Shown piece by piece: positions 34,285 to 43,919 of a DNA stretch of 64,000 nucleotides. Under the pieces are notes generated by a model. It ran no database searches. It was not told the origin of the DNA and saw nothing but the letters and a program-made list of their open reading frames with translations. Made by a program: the position numbers and the translations under genes. The stretch's first letter is position 1, and every line of letters starts with the position of its first letter. This DNA is from Pseudomonas sp. ISL-84 (GTDB taxonomy: Bacteria; Bacillota; Bacilli; Bacillales; Cytobacillaceae), in the NCBI GenBank assembly GCA_018613035.1, contig JAGGRA010000009.1, forward strand, positions 92,971 through 156,970, read 5' to 3'.

Positions 34285-35763
34285 ATGGAAACAGTATTAA
34301 CGAGACCTTCTGCTGCGCCTGTAATTCAAGCGCTTCGTTCAATTGGCTATAATGCAAGTACAGCGATTGCTGATTTGGTGGACAACAGCCTGGATGCGCA
34401 GTCTGTCAATATATATATTAATTTCGCTTATGGCGACAGGGATGGGATGATCACAATTTCTGATAATGGCACGGGCATGGATGAAGAGATGCTTCAGACA
34501 GCCATGAATATTGGATCCAAGGATCCGAGAGCAAAAAGGGGAGCGAATGAACTCGGACGATTTGGAATGGGTTTAAAAACTGCATCCTTTTCGCTGGGGA
34601 AACGGTTAAGTGTGCTATCCAAGAAAGATGGAGTTTATAACGAGAGATGCTGGGACCTGGATCATGTATCAGAATGCAATGAATGGCAGCTGTATACCAA
34701 AATTCCTGCAGATGTCAGGACTAAAATGGGTGAAATTGAATCCGAAAGCGGAACAATTGTCTGCATTGATAAGCTTGACCGCTTTATGGGGTATGGAGGA
34801 AAGCGCAAGCTGAAAGAAACCAGCTTCTATAATAAAGTGGCCCGGATTAATAGGCATCTCGAATTCGTATTCCATTCTATCCTTGAAAAGAGCGAAGTCG
34901 AGATGTTCATAAACGGCAAGGAAATTATGCCATGGGATCCTTTCATGCGGTATCACCCAAATACCATGGAAGGCGAAATGCAGATGCTTAGGATCAATGA
35001 GAACCGAATTAAAGTACAGTACTTTATTTTGCCGCATGCATCTCATTTAACAGAGCCGGAATACAAAAAGGCTGGCGGCTATAAAGGCTGGCGTGATCAC
35101 CAGGGGCTATATATTTACCGTGAGAATCGCCTTCTTTATTTTGGCGATTGGATGGGGCTGTTTCCGAAAGATGCAGCTTCACAGCTTGCCAGGGTCCGAA
35201 TAGATCTTCCAAATGCAGCCGACTCAGACTGGCAGGTGGATATCAAAAAGTCAGGCATTAACCTGCCGGAAGATGCGAAAAGAAGATTAGAGGCCATTTC
35301 CTCCATTGCGCGCAAAGTCTCTAGAGATATATTCTATTTCCGTACCCAGCCAGGTCCGAGGAATCCTTCCATAAAAGGCAGCCTGAATACATGGGAACAA
35401 TCCGGGAGCGAGGATGGCCCGCAATTTATTTTAAACAGAAACCATCCCATTCTATCTGAACTTCTAAAAAATCTGGATGATGAAAATGCAAAGCTATTAA
35501 ACTTGTATCTTAAATTTGTTCAGCTTGGTTCCCCAAGCAATATTATAGATTCTCCAAAGGTCCCGGAAGAAGAAGTGCAGGATGTGCCGGACAGCCAGAA
35601 AGAGCTGGTTATCCAATTTGCTTCTTCCATGCTGAAGCTGAATGTGGCTGAAAATGAAGAGCAGCTGTTTAACATTCTGTTAACACAGCCGGCCTTTGAC
35701 GGCCTGAACCGGGCAACCATAAAAGCAATCACAACGGAGGCGAATTTGATTGTCAGTAATTGA
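34285..35763 (+). CDS. MutL/MORC-like GHKL ATPase of an MZA-type defense system
   Basis: A 492-residue ATPase of the GHKL superfamily. It has the N box TAIADLVDNSLDAQ (27-39), ATP-lid glycines DNGTGMD (60-66) and GRFGMGLKTASFSLG (91-105). A MutL/MORC-type transducer region with YRENRLLYFGDWMGLF follows. The C-terminal 120 residues are not recognised. ATG 34285 follows ACGGAG. It is the first gene of a four-gene run with Z1, DUF4420-type and AIPR genes, matching the MZA system (MutL, Z1, DUF, AIPR) known from published phage-defense screens. It overlaps the Z1 gene by 14 bases. It probably senses or clamps DNA in an ATP-dependent manner. Confidence 0.88.
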   Translation: METVLTRPSAAPVIQALRSIGYNASTAIADLVDNSLDAQSVNIYINFAYGDRDGMITISDNGTGMDEEMLQTAMNIGSKDPRAKRGANELGRFGMGLKTASFSLGKRLSVLSKKDGVYNERCWDLDHVSECNEWQLYTKIPADVRTKMGEIESESGTIVCIDKLDRFMGYGGKRKLKETSFYNKVARINRHLEFVFHSILEKSEVEMFINGKEIMPWDPFMRYHPNTMEGEMQMLRINENRIKVQYFILPHASHLTEPEYKKAGGYKGWRDHQGLYIYRENRLLYFGDWMGLFPKDAASQLARVRIDLPNAADSDWQVDIKKSGINLPEDAKRRLEAISSIARKVSRDIFYFRTQPGPRNPSIKGSLNTWEQSGSEDGPQFILNRNHPILSELLKNLDDENAKLLNLYLKFVQLGSPSNIIDSPKVPEEEVQDVPDSQKELVIQFASSMLKLNVAENEEQLFNILLTQPAFDGLNRATIKAITTEANLIVSN

Positions 35764-38395
35764 TAATAAGAGCCTGTTCGAACAGGCCTTTACGAATAAC
35801 TATTATATGTTAAAAGCCCACTCTGCAAATTCAGAGGAAGCTGCAGAAAAAGCACTTGAATTAGCGAGAGTATTGGCATCTGGGTTTGGTCCAATTGATG
35901 ATGCACAATTCCAAAAATGGTCTCTTGAAATGTTCATGAAATACAAAATTGACTTGGAGGTTCCCAAGGATTATGTCATGAGGAACTCCAAAGAAAAAAG
36001 CTGGTTTGAGCCTAAAATGGCAGCAAGCGGATTTTTCTGGACCAGGTACCGCAGATATCTGTCCGAAGCAAAAAATTGGCCGCTTGAGGCAGTTACCGCC
36101 ATTGATGAAACAACCAATCAGATTATGGCATCGATTGGAAATCCAAAGTCCTTGGAGCCATTCGATAAGCGCGGCCTTGTATTGGGTTATGTCCAGTCAG
36201 GTAAAACAGCCAACTTCACAGGCTTGATCAATAAAGCTTATGATGTCGGCTATAAGCTGATCATTGTACTGTCAGGTATTCATAATGATTTAAGAGCCCA
36301 GACACAGATACGTTTGAATGAAGAGGTAATTGGAAACCGGACAGATAAGGATGGCAATCCAATCGGAGTTGCACAAATTTATGCGAATACCGCTGAGCAT
36401 ATCATTTCATCATGGACAACAGAAGTAAATGATATCAAGTCCAGCCAAAGAGGAACCAGCAACCTGAACTCGCCAACCCTGATGGTTGTAAAGAAAAACA
36501 AAACGGTTCTGGAGTCGCTCAGAGATCAATTAATCAATCACCGTGATTTATATAATCTGGATATCCCCGTCTTAATTGTTGATGACGAGGCAGACCAGGC
36601 GTCCGTTGACACTTCCAATCCAGATAAAAATGAAGATCCAAAGACGATTAATCGTTTAATCCGGCAGATACTTGAAGTGTTTAATCGAAAAGCTTTTGTG
36701 GGCTACACGGCAACACCGTTTGCCAATCTTCTGATCAGCAAAGAAGGAAGGACAGATGAGGAAGGAGATGACCTGTATCCGAAAGATTTCCTCGTCGGCC
36801 TGCCAAAGCCTAAGGAATATTGCGGTCCTGAAGAATATTTCAATGTGGAAGAAGATGCAGAAGACACTCGTCCAAGTCTGATCCGCCATCTGCGGCAGGA
36901 AGATCTTGAAGTGTTTACGACGATTAAAAAGAAATCCGATGCAGATAAATTTGAGGAAGTGCCACCGCAGATGCGTGAAGCCATGCTTGAATTCCTTCTT
37001 GTGATTGCCATCCGCAATTTGAGAGGGCAAAGAAAGAAGCATAATTCCATGCTTATTCATACATCACGCTTTAAAGACGTTCAATCGAGTGTAAAAGATG
37101 AAGTTTCACGCACTTTTGATTCCATCTCAAAACAGCTGCAATATAATCCTGAAAGCACTGTGATAGCAGAGATGCAGGAGCTTTATGAAAATGACATCCT
37201 CCCTGTGAGCAGGGATTGGCCTAACGAAAACCACAAGGAATACGGCTGGAATGAAGTATATGAAGAACTGAGAAAATGCTGCGAGACGATTCAGGTATTT
37301 GAAATCAATGGAAACAGCCGGGATGCGCTGGATTACCATCAATATAAAGAAGATGGTCTGAATGTAATAGCCGTAGGCGGAGACAAATTATCCCGCGGTC
37401 TTACACTTGAAGGCTTAAGCATCACCTATTACTTCCGGAACACGCTAATGTATGACACGCTCATGCAGATGGGGCGCTGGTTTGGTTACAGGAAGGGCTA
37501 TATGGATCTTTGCCGCATCTATACATCAGATGAGATTGCTTCGAATTTTGAACATCTGGCCATTGCCATGATTCAGTTGCGCCAGGAATTCGACAGGCTT
37601 GCTGCCTTGAAAAAAACTCCTTCTGAATATGCTGTGAAGATGCTGAGCCATCCAACAATGATGCTTACCAGTCCGCTGAAAATGAGAAACGCAGTATCGA
37701 CTAATGTCATTTATGCAGGAACTCTTCAGCAGACCAGGCTATTTGATCCAAGTGAAGAAATTCTAAAAGGGAATATGGAAGCTGCTGTAAAGGTGGCAAA
37801 CAAGCTTCCCCTAGAAAAGACTGCCTACAGAAAGACAAACTTTTATACGGCTTCTGGTGTGAAATCAGACATGATCAAAGAATTTTTGTCTGAATATCAG
37901 ACAGCGGACAGCAATATTGTCAATTCAGCTTTAATTGCTGATTATATTGATCGCGCTAATCATGAGGGTGAGCTGACGGATTGGACAGTTGCAATAGTAG
38001 AAGGGAATCCTTCAGCATCTTCTGGTTTATCAGATTATCCTGTTGAATTAGGAAAGATTCGCTTGAAATCTGCAGCCCCTCTTGGTAAGAAAGTGAAAGC
38101 GCCGGAGAGCAAGCATCAAATCAGGGACATTGGGGCCATTGTGTCTCCAAACCATGAGTACATGGACCTTGACTATGAAGAAATAAAAGGAATCAAAGAC
38201 CGTACAGAAAAACGCAGAATGCGTGACAAAGAAAAAGGTTTAATGCTGATTTATCCGCTGCATCCAGAAGTCGAGATCTTTAGCAGTCTGGATGTTGAAT
38301 TCTCGTCAAAACTAGTGCCAATTGGAATCGCCTTTTCTTTTCCGGGTACCGAAATTGACGATACAAGCGTCTACCAGACTAATAAAACAGTCTGA
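35750..38395 (+). CDS. Z1 domain helicase-like protein of an MZA-type system
   Basis: An 881-residue SF2-like protein. Walker A in VLGYVQSGKTANFTGLI (about 143-159), Walker B in VLIVDDEADQAS (about 275), motif III-like GYTATPFANLLI (about 320), and the Z1 signature SRGLTLEGL...DTLMQMGRWFGYRKGY (about 550-585) with the arginine finger. Z1 proteins are found beside GHKL ATPases, AIPR and restriction genes. TTG start at 35750, nine bases after GGAGG, inside the preceding gene. It probably translocates on DNA in cooperation with the PD-(D/E)XK partner. Confidence 0.9.
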   Translation: MSVIDNKSLFEQAFTNNYYMLKAHSANSEEAAEKALELARVLASGFGPIDDAQFQKWSLEMFMKYKIDLEVPKDYVMRNSKEKSWFEPKMAASGFFWTRYRRYLSEAKNWPLEAVTAIDETTNQIMASIGNPKSLEPFDKRGLVLGYVQSGKTANFTGLINKAYDVGYKLIIVLSGIHNDLRAQTQIRLNEEVIGNRTDKDGNPIGVAQIYANTAEHIISSWTTEVNDIKSSQRGTSNLNSPTLMVVKKNKTVLESLRDQLINHRDLYNLDIPVLIVDDEADQASVDTSNPDKNEDPKTINRLIRQILEVFNRKAFVGYTATPFANLLISKEGRTDEEGDDLYPKDFLVGLPKPKEYCGPEEYFNVEEDAEDTRPSLIRHLRQEDLEVFTTIKKKSDADKFEEVPPQMREAMLEFLLVIAIRNLRGQRKKHNSMLIHTSRFKDVQSSVKDEVSRTFDSISKQLQYNPESTVIAEMQELYENDILPVSRDWPNENHKEYGWNEVYEELRKCCETIQVFEINGNSRDALDYHQYKEDGLNVIAVGGDKLSRGLTLEGLSITYYFRNTLMYDTLMQMGRWFGYRKGYMDLCRIYTSDEIASNFEHLAIAMIQLRQEFDRLAALKKTPSEYAVKMLSHPTMMLTSPLKMRNAVSTNVIYAGTLQQTRLFDPSEEILKGNMEAAVKVANKLPLEKTAYRKTNFYTASGVKSDMIKEFLSEYQTADSNIVNSALIADYIDRANHEGELTDWTVAIVEGNPSASSGLSDYPVELGKIRLKSAAPLGKKVKAPESKHQIRDIGAIVSPNHEYMDLDYEEIKGIKDRTEKRRMRDKEKGLMLIYPLHPEVEIFSSLDVEFSSKLVPIGIAFSFPGTEIDDTSVYQTNKTV

Positions 38396-38420
38396 ATAAC
38401 TTTATTTAAGGAGAGTAGCT

Positions 38421-39443
38421 GTGTTGAACCTAAAAATAGAGTTTGAACAAATGATCCAAGAGCTTAATAATCAGGACGATAGTGAGGTATATAAGCTGAA
38501 TGTCCTGACATACGAGAGCCCTGTTATGTTTGCAGGAATCGATCCTGCGAATCATCACCGTCAGCTTTACATTGATCTCGGAACGGAAGCATGGGACGAC
38601 AGCCAGGAAAGAGCCCTTCCAAAATGGCGGGGCATGTCTGTCAAAGTGGAATACTTTGAAAAGATATTTCTCTTAAAAGAGCATTATTTTCTTGTAATCC
38701 GTCAAGAGGATGAACAAAGCCCTGAAATTTTCGATGTGGTCCTCCAGAATCTCGCTGAACATTTAATTGCGGAAAAAGAAGATTCGCTATTTTCTACTGT
38801 ATATAAGGTACTTGACAGATGGAGGACTTTCTTTCAGCGAGGCGGATTTAAACGGCTTTCTGATGAACAGCAGCGGGGGCTATTTGGGGAATTATGGTTT
38901 ATCAATGAATGGCTGGACAACCACCCAGGCCAGCCCCCTCTCATTATTGAGCAATGGGAGGGGCCGACCAAGGGGCGGATTGACTTCAAAGGTTCCAGGT
39001 GCGGGCTTGAAATCAAAACAGTGATTGATAAATTATCCAAAACCATTAAAATATCAAATGAGAACCAGCTTAAGTTAAGTGAAGCCGTTTCTTCAATTTA
39101 TCTATATGTCTGCTTTCTTGAACAAAGCCGGACACATGGCATGAGTCTTCAGGAGCTGGCAGGACAGGTCCGTGCCAAGCTTGCAAAACGATCTGAACGA
39201 ATTGCACTTATATACAGCGATTTAATGACTGATCTCGGCTTTAGGGAAGAAGAATATGGGGATACATTGTTTTTTGTGGAAAAAACAGAGGTTTATGAAG
39301 CAGGGGAAGATTTTCCTCGGCTGTTAAAAGAGCATCTGCCAAAGGGAATTTCCCATGTTAGCTATAATATTGATCTGACTCATTGTACGGAATATGAGAA
39401 AGATCCGGAAACCATATATCAAATGTTTAGAGTGGAAGGGTAA
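38421..39443 (+). CDS. DUF4420-type PD-(D/E)XK protein of an MZA-type system
   Basis: A 340-residue protein. A nuclease-like core is visible: RGLFGELWFINEWL, then KGRIDFKGSRCGLEIKTVID, giving Asp...Glu-x-Lys in the order expected for PD-(D/E)XK enzymes (about 190-210). This fits the DUF4420 component of MZA systems. GTG start after AAGGAGAG. Only 25 bases separate it from the Z1 gene and three from the AIPR gene, so one operon. Likely the nuclease of the system. Confidence 0.85.
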   Translation: MLNLKIEFEQMIQELNNQDDSEVYKLNVLTYESPVMFAGIDPANHHRQLYIDLGTEAWDDSQERALPKWRGMSVKVEYFEKIFLLKEHYFLVIRQEDEQSPEIFDVVLQNLAEHLIAEKEDSLFSTVYKVLDRWRTFFQRGGFKRLSDEQQRGLFGELWFINEWLDNHPGQPPLIIEQWEGPTKGRIDFKGSRCGLEIKTVIDKLSKTIKISNENQLKLSEAVSSIYLYVCFLEQSRTHGMSLQELAGQVRAKLAKRSERIALIYSDLMTDLGFREEEYGDTLFFVEKTEVYEAGEDFPRLLKEHLPKGISHVSYNIDLTHCTEYEKDPETIYQMFRVEG

Positions 39444-39446
39444 AAG

Positions 39447-41258
39447 ATGATAGAAACTAGACAAAGAAAAGAATTTCTCCTCGATTTCATGGAAGAACTG
39501 GAAGAAAAAGCAATAAAAACGGGCAGCTATCAGGTTCCATTCCTGGAGAAAATGATTTCCTTTATGGACAGGCCTGACGATCCGGAAATCCTTATTCCTC
39601 CTTATAAAGATACGGCAAAAAATATTGCCGTAAATGCCTATTCTTATGATGATGAGAACCAAGTTTTAGACCTGTATGTGGCCGATTACAATTTTGAGCA
39701 GAACGAAGAAGATCTGCTTACTATCAATATGACTGCTGTCACGGAAATTGCCAATCGGGTAAAGCGCTTTGTCACAAATGCAAAGTCTCTTCTTCAGACC
39801 ATTGACCATTCATTAGAAGCTTATGATCTTGCAAAAGTCATAGATGAAGAGATGGAGAATATTAATGAGATCAATATCTTTGTAGTGACAAACCTGTACT
39901 ATTCTTCAAATAAGCCGGTAGAGATGACAATTCCAGGCATCGAAACGGTAAACGTCCAGGTTTGGGATATTGACCGGGTCCAGCAGCTGATCACTTCCGA
40001 GCAGGCTGTCGAGACAGATTACATTGATTTTGATAGAGACTATGGTGAAACATTCGAGATGATGTTTGTTCCGGATCCATCTAGCGGAGTAAAGGAATTT
40101 GACTGCTATGTTGGCTATATTTCAGCTGAATTGCTTGCTAAAGCCTATGATGAATGGGGTCAAAAGCTGGTTGAGCGAAATGTTCGTTCTTTCCTTCAGG
40201 CAAGGGGCGGAACCAACAAAGGAATTCGCGATACGCTAAATGATCCATTCCAGCGCAAGATGTTTGTGGCCTATAACAATGGGATTTCAACCGTGGCGCG
40301 TACAGGTGAATTTGAGCCTGTAAAAGATGGAGTGAATCAATATAAAATCAAAGGCCTCAGCGGCTGGCAAATTGTGAATGGCGGCCAGACAACAGCCTCC
40401 ATTCACAAGGCTTATAAGGAAGGAATCAGCCTGAAGGATGTCTACGTCCAAGCAAAACTGACAATCCTTCAAGTTAATGAATTCGTTTCGAAGGATCAGC
40501 ACCTGCTGGAAGATGAAATGATCTCCCGCATTTCACAATATGCCAATACGCAAAACAAGATCAATAAATCTGATCTATTAGCCAATACACGCTTCATGTC
40601 CGATCTGGAGAAATTCTCGCGCAATATCTGGATTCCGGCAAAAGACGGAAGAAGGCCAGAAAGCAAATGGTACTTCGAACGTGCCAGAGGCCAGTATATG
40701 GTGGACATCAACCGCCGCAAGCGAGGAAAAGAGCAGACAGATTTCAAAAAGCAGTATCCGAAAGATAAGGTCCTTACAAAAGTCGATTTGGCTAAATACT
40801 TTATGTCTTGGGAAGGTTATCCTCACGTTTCAAGTAAGGGCGGAGAGGAAGCATTCAAGAAGTTCATGGACCTGAACAAGAGCTTCTGGAGCGGCAGCAC
40901 ACAGGATAAGATTACTCTATCCGTGTATCAGAAATTAATTGCCAGAGCCATCATTAATCAGCGCGTCAAAGAAATCGTTGATGAAATGAAGCTGAGAGGC
41001 TACAAGGCAAATGTCATTTACTATACAGTGGCAATGCTTCACCACCTCTACAGCGAGCAAATTGATTTGGTTGGTGTATGGGAAGAACAGGCGCTATCAG
41101 AGAAATGGGATGATATTGTACGTACGATTGCAGATAAGACTTTGTTCTATCTGAAAGAATCTGCTGGTGAGCGGAACGTGACGCAGTGGGCAAAACAGGA
41201 AGCTTGCTGGATACAGTTTAAAGAAACCTGCTCCCAGGAACTGAAAAACTTAATTTAA
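39447..41258 (+). CDS. AIPR family protein of an MZA-type system
   Basis: A 603-residue protein with the AIPR (abortive infection phage resistance) signature: MFVAYNNGISTVAR (about 271-284) and GLSGWQIVNGGQTTASIHKA (about 300-320), followed by ISQYANTQNKINKSDL. AIPR proteins are known from AbiR-type and MZA phage-defense loci. The ATG at 39447 follows GGAAGGG. It is the last gene of the four-gene run and ends at a bidirectional terminator. It may supply a toxic effector or DNA-targeting function; its biochemistry is not settled in what I recall. Confidence 0.9.
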   Translation: MIETRQRKEFLLDFMEELEEKAIKTGSYQVPFLEKMISFMDRPDDPEILIPPYKDTAKNIAVNAYSYDDENQVLDLYVADYNFEQNEEDLLTINMTAVTEIANRVKRFVTNAKSLLQTIDHSLEAYDLAKVIDEEMENINEINIFVVTNLYYSSNKPVEMTIPGIETVNVQVWDIDRVQQLITSEQAVETDYIDFDRDYGETFEMMFVPDPSSGVKEFDCYVGYISAELLAKAYDEWGQKLVERNVRSFLQARGGTNKGIRDTLNDPFQRKMFVAYNNGISTVARTGEFEPVKDGVNQYKIKGLSGWQIVNGGQTTASIHKAYKEGISLKDVYVQAKLTILQVNEFVSKDQHLLEDEMISRISQYANTQNKINKSDLLANTRFMSDLEKFSRNIWIPAKDGRRPESKWYFERARGQYMVDINRRKRGKEQTDFKKQYPKDKVLTKVDLAKYFMSWEGYPHVSSKGGEEAFKKFMDLNKSFWSGSTQDKITLSVYQKLIARAIINQRVKEIVDEMKLRGYKANVIYYTVAMLHHLYSEQIDLVGVWEEQALSEKWDDIVRTIADKTLFYLKESAGERNVTQWAKQEACWIQFKETCSQELKNLI

Positions 41259-41262
41259 CAGA

Positions 41263-41304
41263 AAAACACCCTAATCTTCTGATAAAGATTCAGGGTGTTT
41301 TTCC
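41263..41304. terminator. Bidirectional terminator between AIPR and vsr
   Basis: AAAAACACCCT...AGGGTGTTTTT, with pairing of AATC/GATT inside. It serves the convergent AIPR (+) and vsr (-) genes and overlaps the vsr stop. Confidence 0.88.
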
Positions 41305-41717
41305 TTTAAAACTGAATTGCTTTTAATAAATTCAGCTATGGAGTCAACTGCAGTATCAAAGTCCTGTTTGAACTCATGCTCCCAGATGCGCATCACTTTC
41401 CAGCCGTTATCCTGATAATACTGATTCACTTCTTGATCTCTGCTTACATTGCGAGCCAGTTTTTTTGTCCAATACTCCTGATTGGACTTTGGCATATTGC
41501 CGTGAATCGGGCAGCAATGCCAGAAACAAGAGTCTATAAAGATGACAATTTTATACTTCTTAATGGAGATATCGGGTTTGCCGAACATTTTCGCATTTTT
41601 ACGGAACCGAAAGCCTCGCCTCCAGAGAGCCTTTGTGATGGCATTTTCCAGCATAGACTGAGATTTGATGGCTCTCATGTTATTGGAACGCTGTTCTTTT
41701 GTTATTTTTTCAGGCAT
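41271..41717 (-). CDS. vsr: Very short patch repair endonuclease Vsr
   Basis: A 148-residue endonuclease. It starts MPEKITKEQRSNNMRAIKSQ, contains KPDISIKKYKIVIFIDSCFW followed by HCCPIHGNMP (catalytic Asp in DISI, zinc-binding Cys/His), and WEHEF near the end. Vsr nicks next to T in T:G mismatches that arise when 5-methylcytosine deaminates, and it normally accompanies C5 methyltransferases. Here the methyltransferase is divergent at 41908. It is encoded opposite to the other island genes. Confidence 0.93.
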   Translation of the reverse strand: MPEKITKEQRSNNMRAIKSQSMLENAITKALWRRGFRFRKNAKMFGKPDISIKKYKIVIFIDSCFWHCCPIHGNMPKSNQEYWTKKLARNVSRDQEVNQYYQDNGWKVMRIWEHEFKQDFDTAVDSIAEFIKSNSVLKEKHPESLSED

Positions 41718-41907
41718 GGAATCACGTCCGGTTTTCAGTTTATATTGGAATCTTACCCAGGAGTGCCGAACATTACACCATTTGACATGAATCGAAGAAA
41801 AATAATTATGTTATAATTGAAAAGTTGACTAAAACAATTGAACGAACGAATGTTCTGGTTTAAAATATAGATAGAAAGATTACTTCTAATAGAAGTGAGG
41901 TTTTAAG

Positions 41908-43668
41908 ATGGAGAAACTTAAAGTAATGGATCTTTTTGCAGGGGCAGGCGGTCTCAGCAGCGGCTTTGAACAGACCGGGAAATTCAAAGTGAAAGTCGCT
42001 GTCGAAATAAATGAGAACGCAAGAAAAACCTACGAAATGAACCATGGAGACGTTATTTTACATAAAGATATTACAAAGCTTAAGTATGTAAATGACGATG
42101 GTGAAAAGATTGATGAATTCCGAGATATTGATGTGGTAATCGGCGGCCCTCCATGCCAGGGGTTTTCCAATGCCAACCGCCAGCAGAATACTCTCATCTC
42201 ATCGAACAATCAGCTTGTAAAAGAATATCTGCGTGCGATTGAAGAGATTCGTCCGAAAGCTTTTGTAATGGAAAATGTAAGGACATTGGAATCCGAGAAA
42301 CATAAGTTCTTTCTGAATGAAAGTGACGAAGATGAACTCGTTAAGCTGGGAATTGAGCCGGCAGAAGAACATATTAAAATTGGCAAAAGCACATCATACG
42401 CTGATAAATTAAGAGAATTCCTTCTAAATGCTTACACAGAGGGAATAGAATTAACACCATTCATGATAAATAAGGACTTAATGTCCAAATTAACTTCACT
42501 ACTAAAACATTCTAAGAAGCAATCAAACAAAGATCTACTGAACTTCATACAGAAAGAAACAAACCAAAAATATTTATTAAAGACAGTAAACCAGCAATGG
42601 CTTGATCAGCACAGTGAATACTGGGACAGCCTGTATCAATTAGACTGGGCAGATCTAGGCGAAACATTGAAAAATTTAATGGACGGAAATGATCAAGATA
42701 ACAGTTCATTTAAAGAAAAACTCGAGAATATCATAGAAGCACAAAAAGTCATTTATAAGATTTCAGAGGTTATTGACAACAAAGTTAAACTCTTTGATAT
42801 ACAGGTGAAACAGCATGAACTTGAAATCACCACCAAATCCTTCAATGTGTTTAACTATATAAAAAGAAAGCTGTCTAACTTAGGCTATGTCTTTAATGAA
42901 GACAAATATATTTTCAATGCTGGTCAATACGGTGTTGCACAGGAAAGAAGAAGATTAATTCTGATGGGCATCAGAAAAGATTGTTTGAAAGCTGCAGCGG
43001 TAGTGACACCAGAGCCATTATTTCAAAACAGGGAAGAGTACAACAAAATCTATGATGCGATTGGTGACTTAGAGAACATTTCGCCGGAAGTTGACGTAAA
43101 AAGAGATGAAATCTGTAAGGATTCTCATCGTACATTAATCGGCAGTCCATTAAATGCATACCTTAACAACAGTGATAAAATCTTTAATCATGTAAGAACA
43201 GAAACTCGTGAGGTAGCTTTGAAAAGATTTCAGTCTCTTAAAGAGGGTCAAAACTTTCATGATTTGGACGAGTCTTTAAAAACTACCTACACAGATCATA
43301 GCAGAACACAGAATACTATCTATAGAAGACTTGCTTATAATGAACCTTCTGATACAGTACTTAATGCAAGAAAATCGATGTGGGTGCATCCTGCTAAAGA
43401 CAGAGCTATAAGTATTAGGGAAGCTGCTAGGCTGCAATCTTTCCAGGATTCTTATAAATTTTTTGGGTCAAAGGACTCTCAGTATCAGCAAATAGGGAAT
43501 GCGGTCCCTCCGCTGCTTGCAAGGGCGATTGCTGAAGCGCTATTGCAGTCAATGGGAGTAAATGCAGAAGAAAAATTAAAGAAGATTTTACTCAATGAAG
43601 TTAAAAGTGAAAATACATCAAAAGAGGTTAATACTCCCGAAATTTTAAGCTTACAGGGAAATGTCTAA
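41908..43668 (+). CDS. DNA (cytosine-5) methyltransferase
   Basis: A 586-residue m5C methyltransferase. Motif I: VMDLFAGAGGLSSGFE (6-21). Motif IV: VIGGPPCQGFSNAN with catalytic Cys83. Motif VI: MENV (121-124). Motif VIII: QERRRLIL. Motif X: QQIGNAVPPLLARAIAEALL. It is longer than most (350-450) owing to a Lys/Glu-rich helical insert of about 170 residues between motifs VI and VIII (about 150-330). ATG 41908 after GTGAGG. Together with Vsr it could protect host DNA for either flanking system, the MZA-type operon or the McrB-like operon. The recognition site is unknown. Confidence 0.94.
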   Translation: MEKLKVMDLFAGAGGLSSGFEQTGKFKVKVAVEINENARKTYEMNHGDVILHKDITKLKYVNDDGEKIDEFRDIDVVIGGPPCQGFSNANRQQNTLISSNNQLVKEYLRAIEEIRPKAFVMENVRTLESEKHKFFLNESDEDELVKLGIEPAEEHIKIGKSTSYADKLREFLLNAYTEGIELTPFMINKDLMSKLTSLLKHSKKQSNKDLLNFIQKETNQKYLLKTVNQQWLDQHSEYWDSLYQLDWADLGETLKNLMDGNDQDNSSFKEKLENIIEAQKVIYKISEVIDNKVKLFDIQVKQHELEITTKSFNVFNYIKRKLSNLGYVFNEDKYIFNAGQYGVAQERRRLILMGIRKDCLKAAAVVTPEPLFQNREEYNKIYDAIGDLENISPEVDVKRDEICKDSHRTLIGSPLNAYLNNSDKIFNHVRTETREVALKRFQSLKEGQNFHDLDESLKTTYTDHSRTQNTIYRRLAYNEPSDTVLNARKSMWVHPAKDRAISIREAARLQSFQDSYKFFGSKDSQYQQIGNAVPPLLARAIAEALLQSMGVNAEEKLKKILLNEVKSENTSKEVNTPEILSLQGNV

Positions 43669-43697
43669 TAAAGACATTGCCTGTAAGCTTTTTATTG
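43647..43697 (+). terminator. Terminator of the methyltransferase gene
   Basis: AAGCTTACAGG / CCTGTAAGCTT with an inner ATGTCT/AGACAT pairing, followed by TTTATTGTTT. It overlaps the stop codon. Confidence 0.88.
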
Positions 43698-43816
43698 TTT
43701 CTAAAAGTTGTACTGAACTGTTCACAACTAGTGATGGACTAGCTCTTCCATTATATTGCGAGACAGAGAAGTGAGTTTTTCCTAATACTCCGCTAAGGAT
43801 AATTTTATTGTTTTTC

Positions 43817-43845
43817 TTGATATGATGCATTTATAAAGTGATAAT
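43817..43845 (+). promoter_or_regulatory. Candidate promoter of the McrB-like operon
   Basis: TTGATA, exactly 17 bases, GATAAT, ending 74 bases before the first start codon. Confidence 0.45.
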
Positions 43846-43919
43846 AAATCTGAGAAGATATGGAAATATGAGCTTGTTACGATAGGCTATTATAAAAAAT
43901 CATTTTAAGGAGCAATAAA

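Noticed and set aside
41782..41817. TTGACA with TATAAT as a promoter of the methyltransferase gene
   Set aside because: The spacing is 24 bases, too long for a sigma-A promoter.
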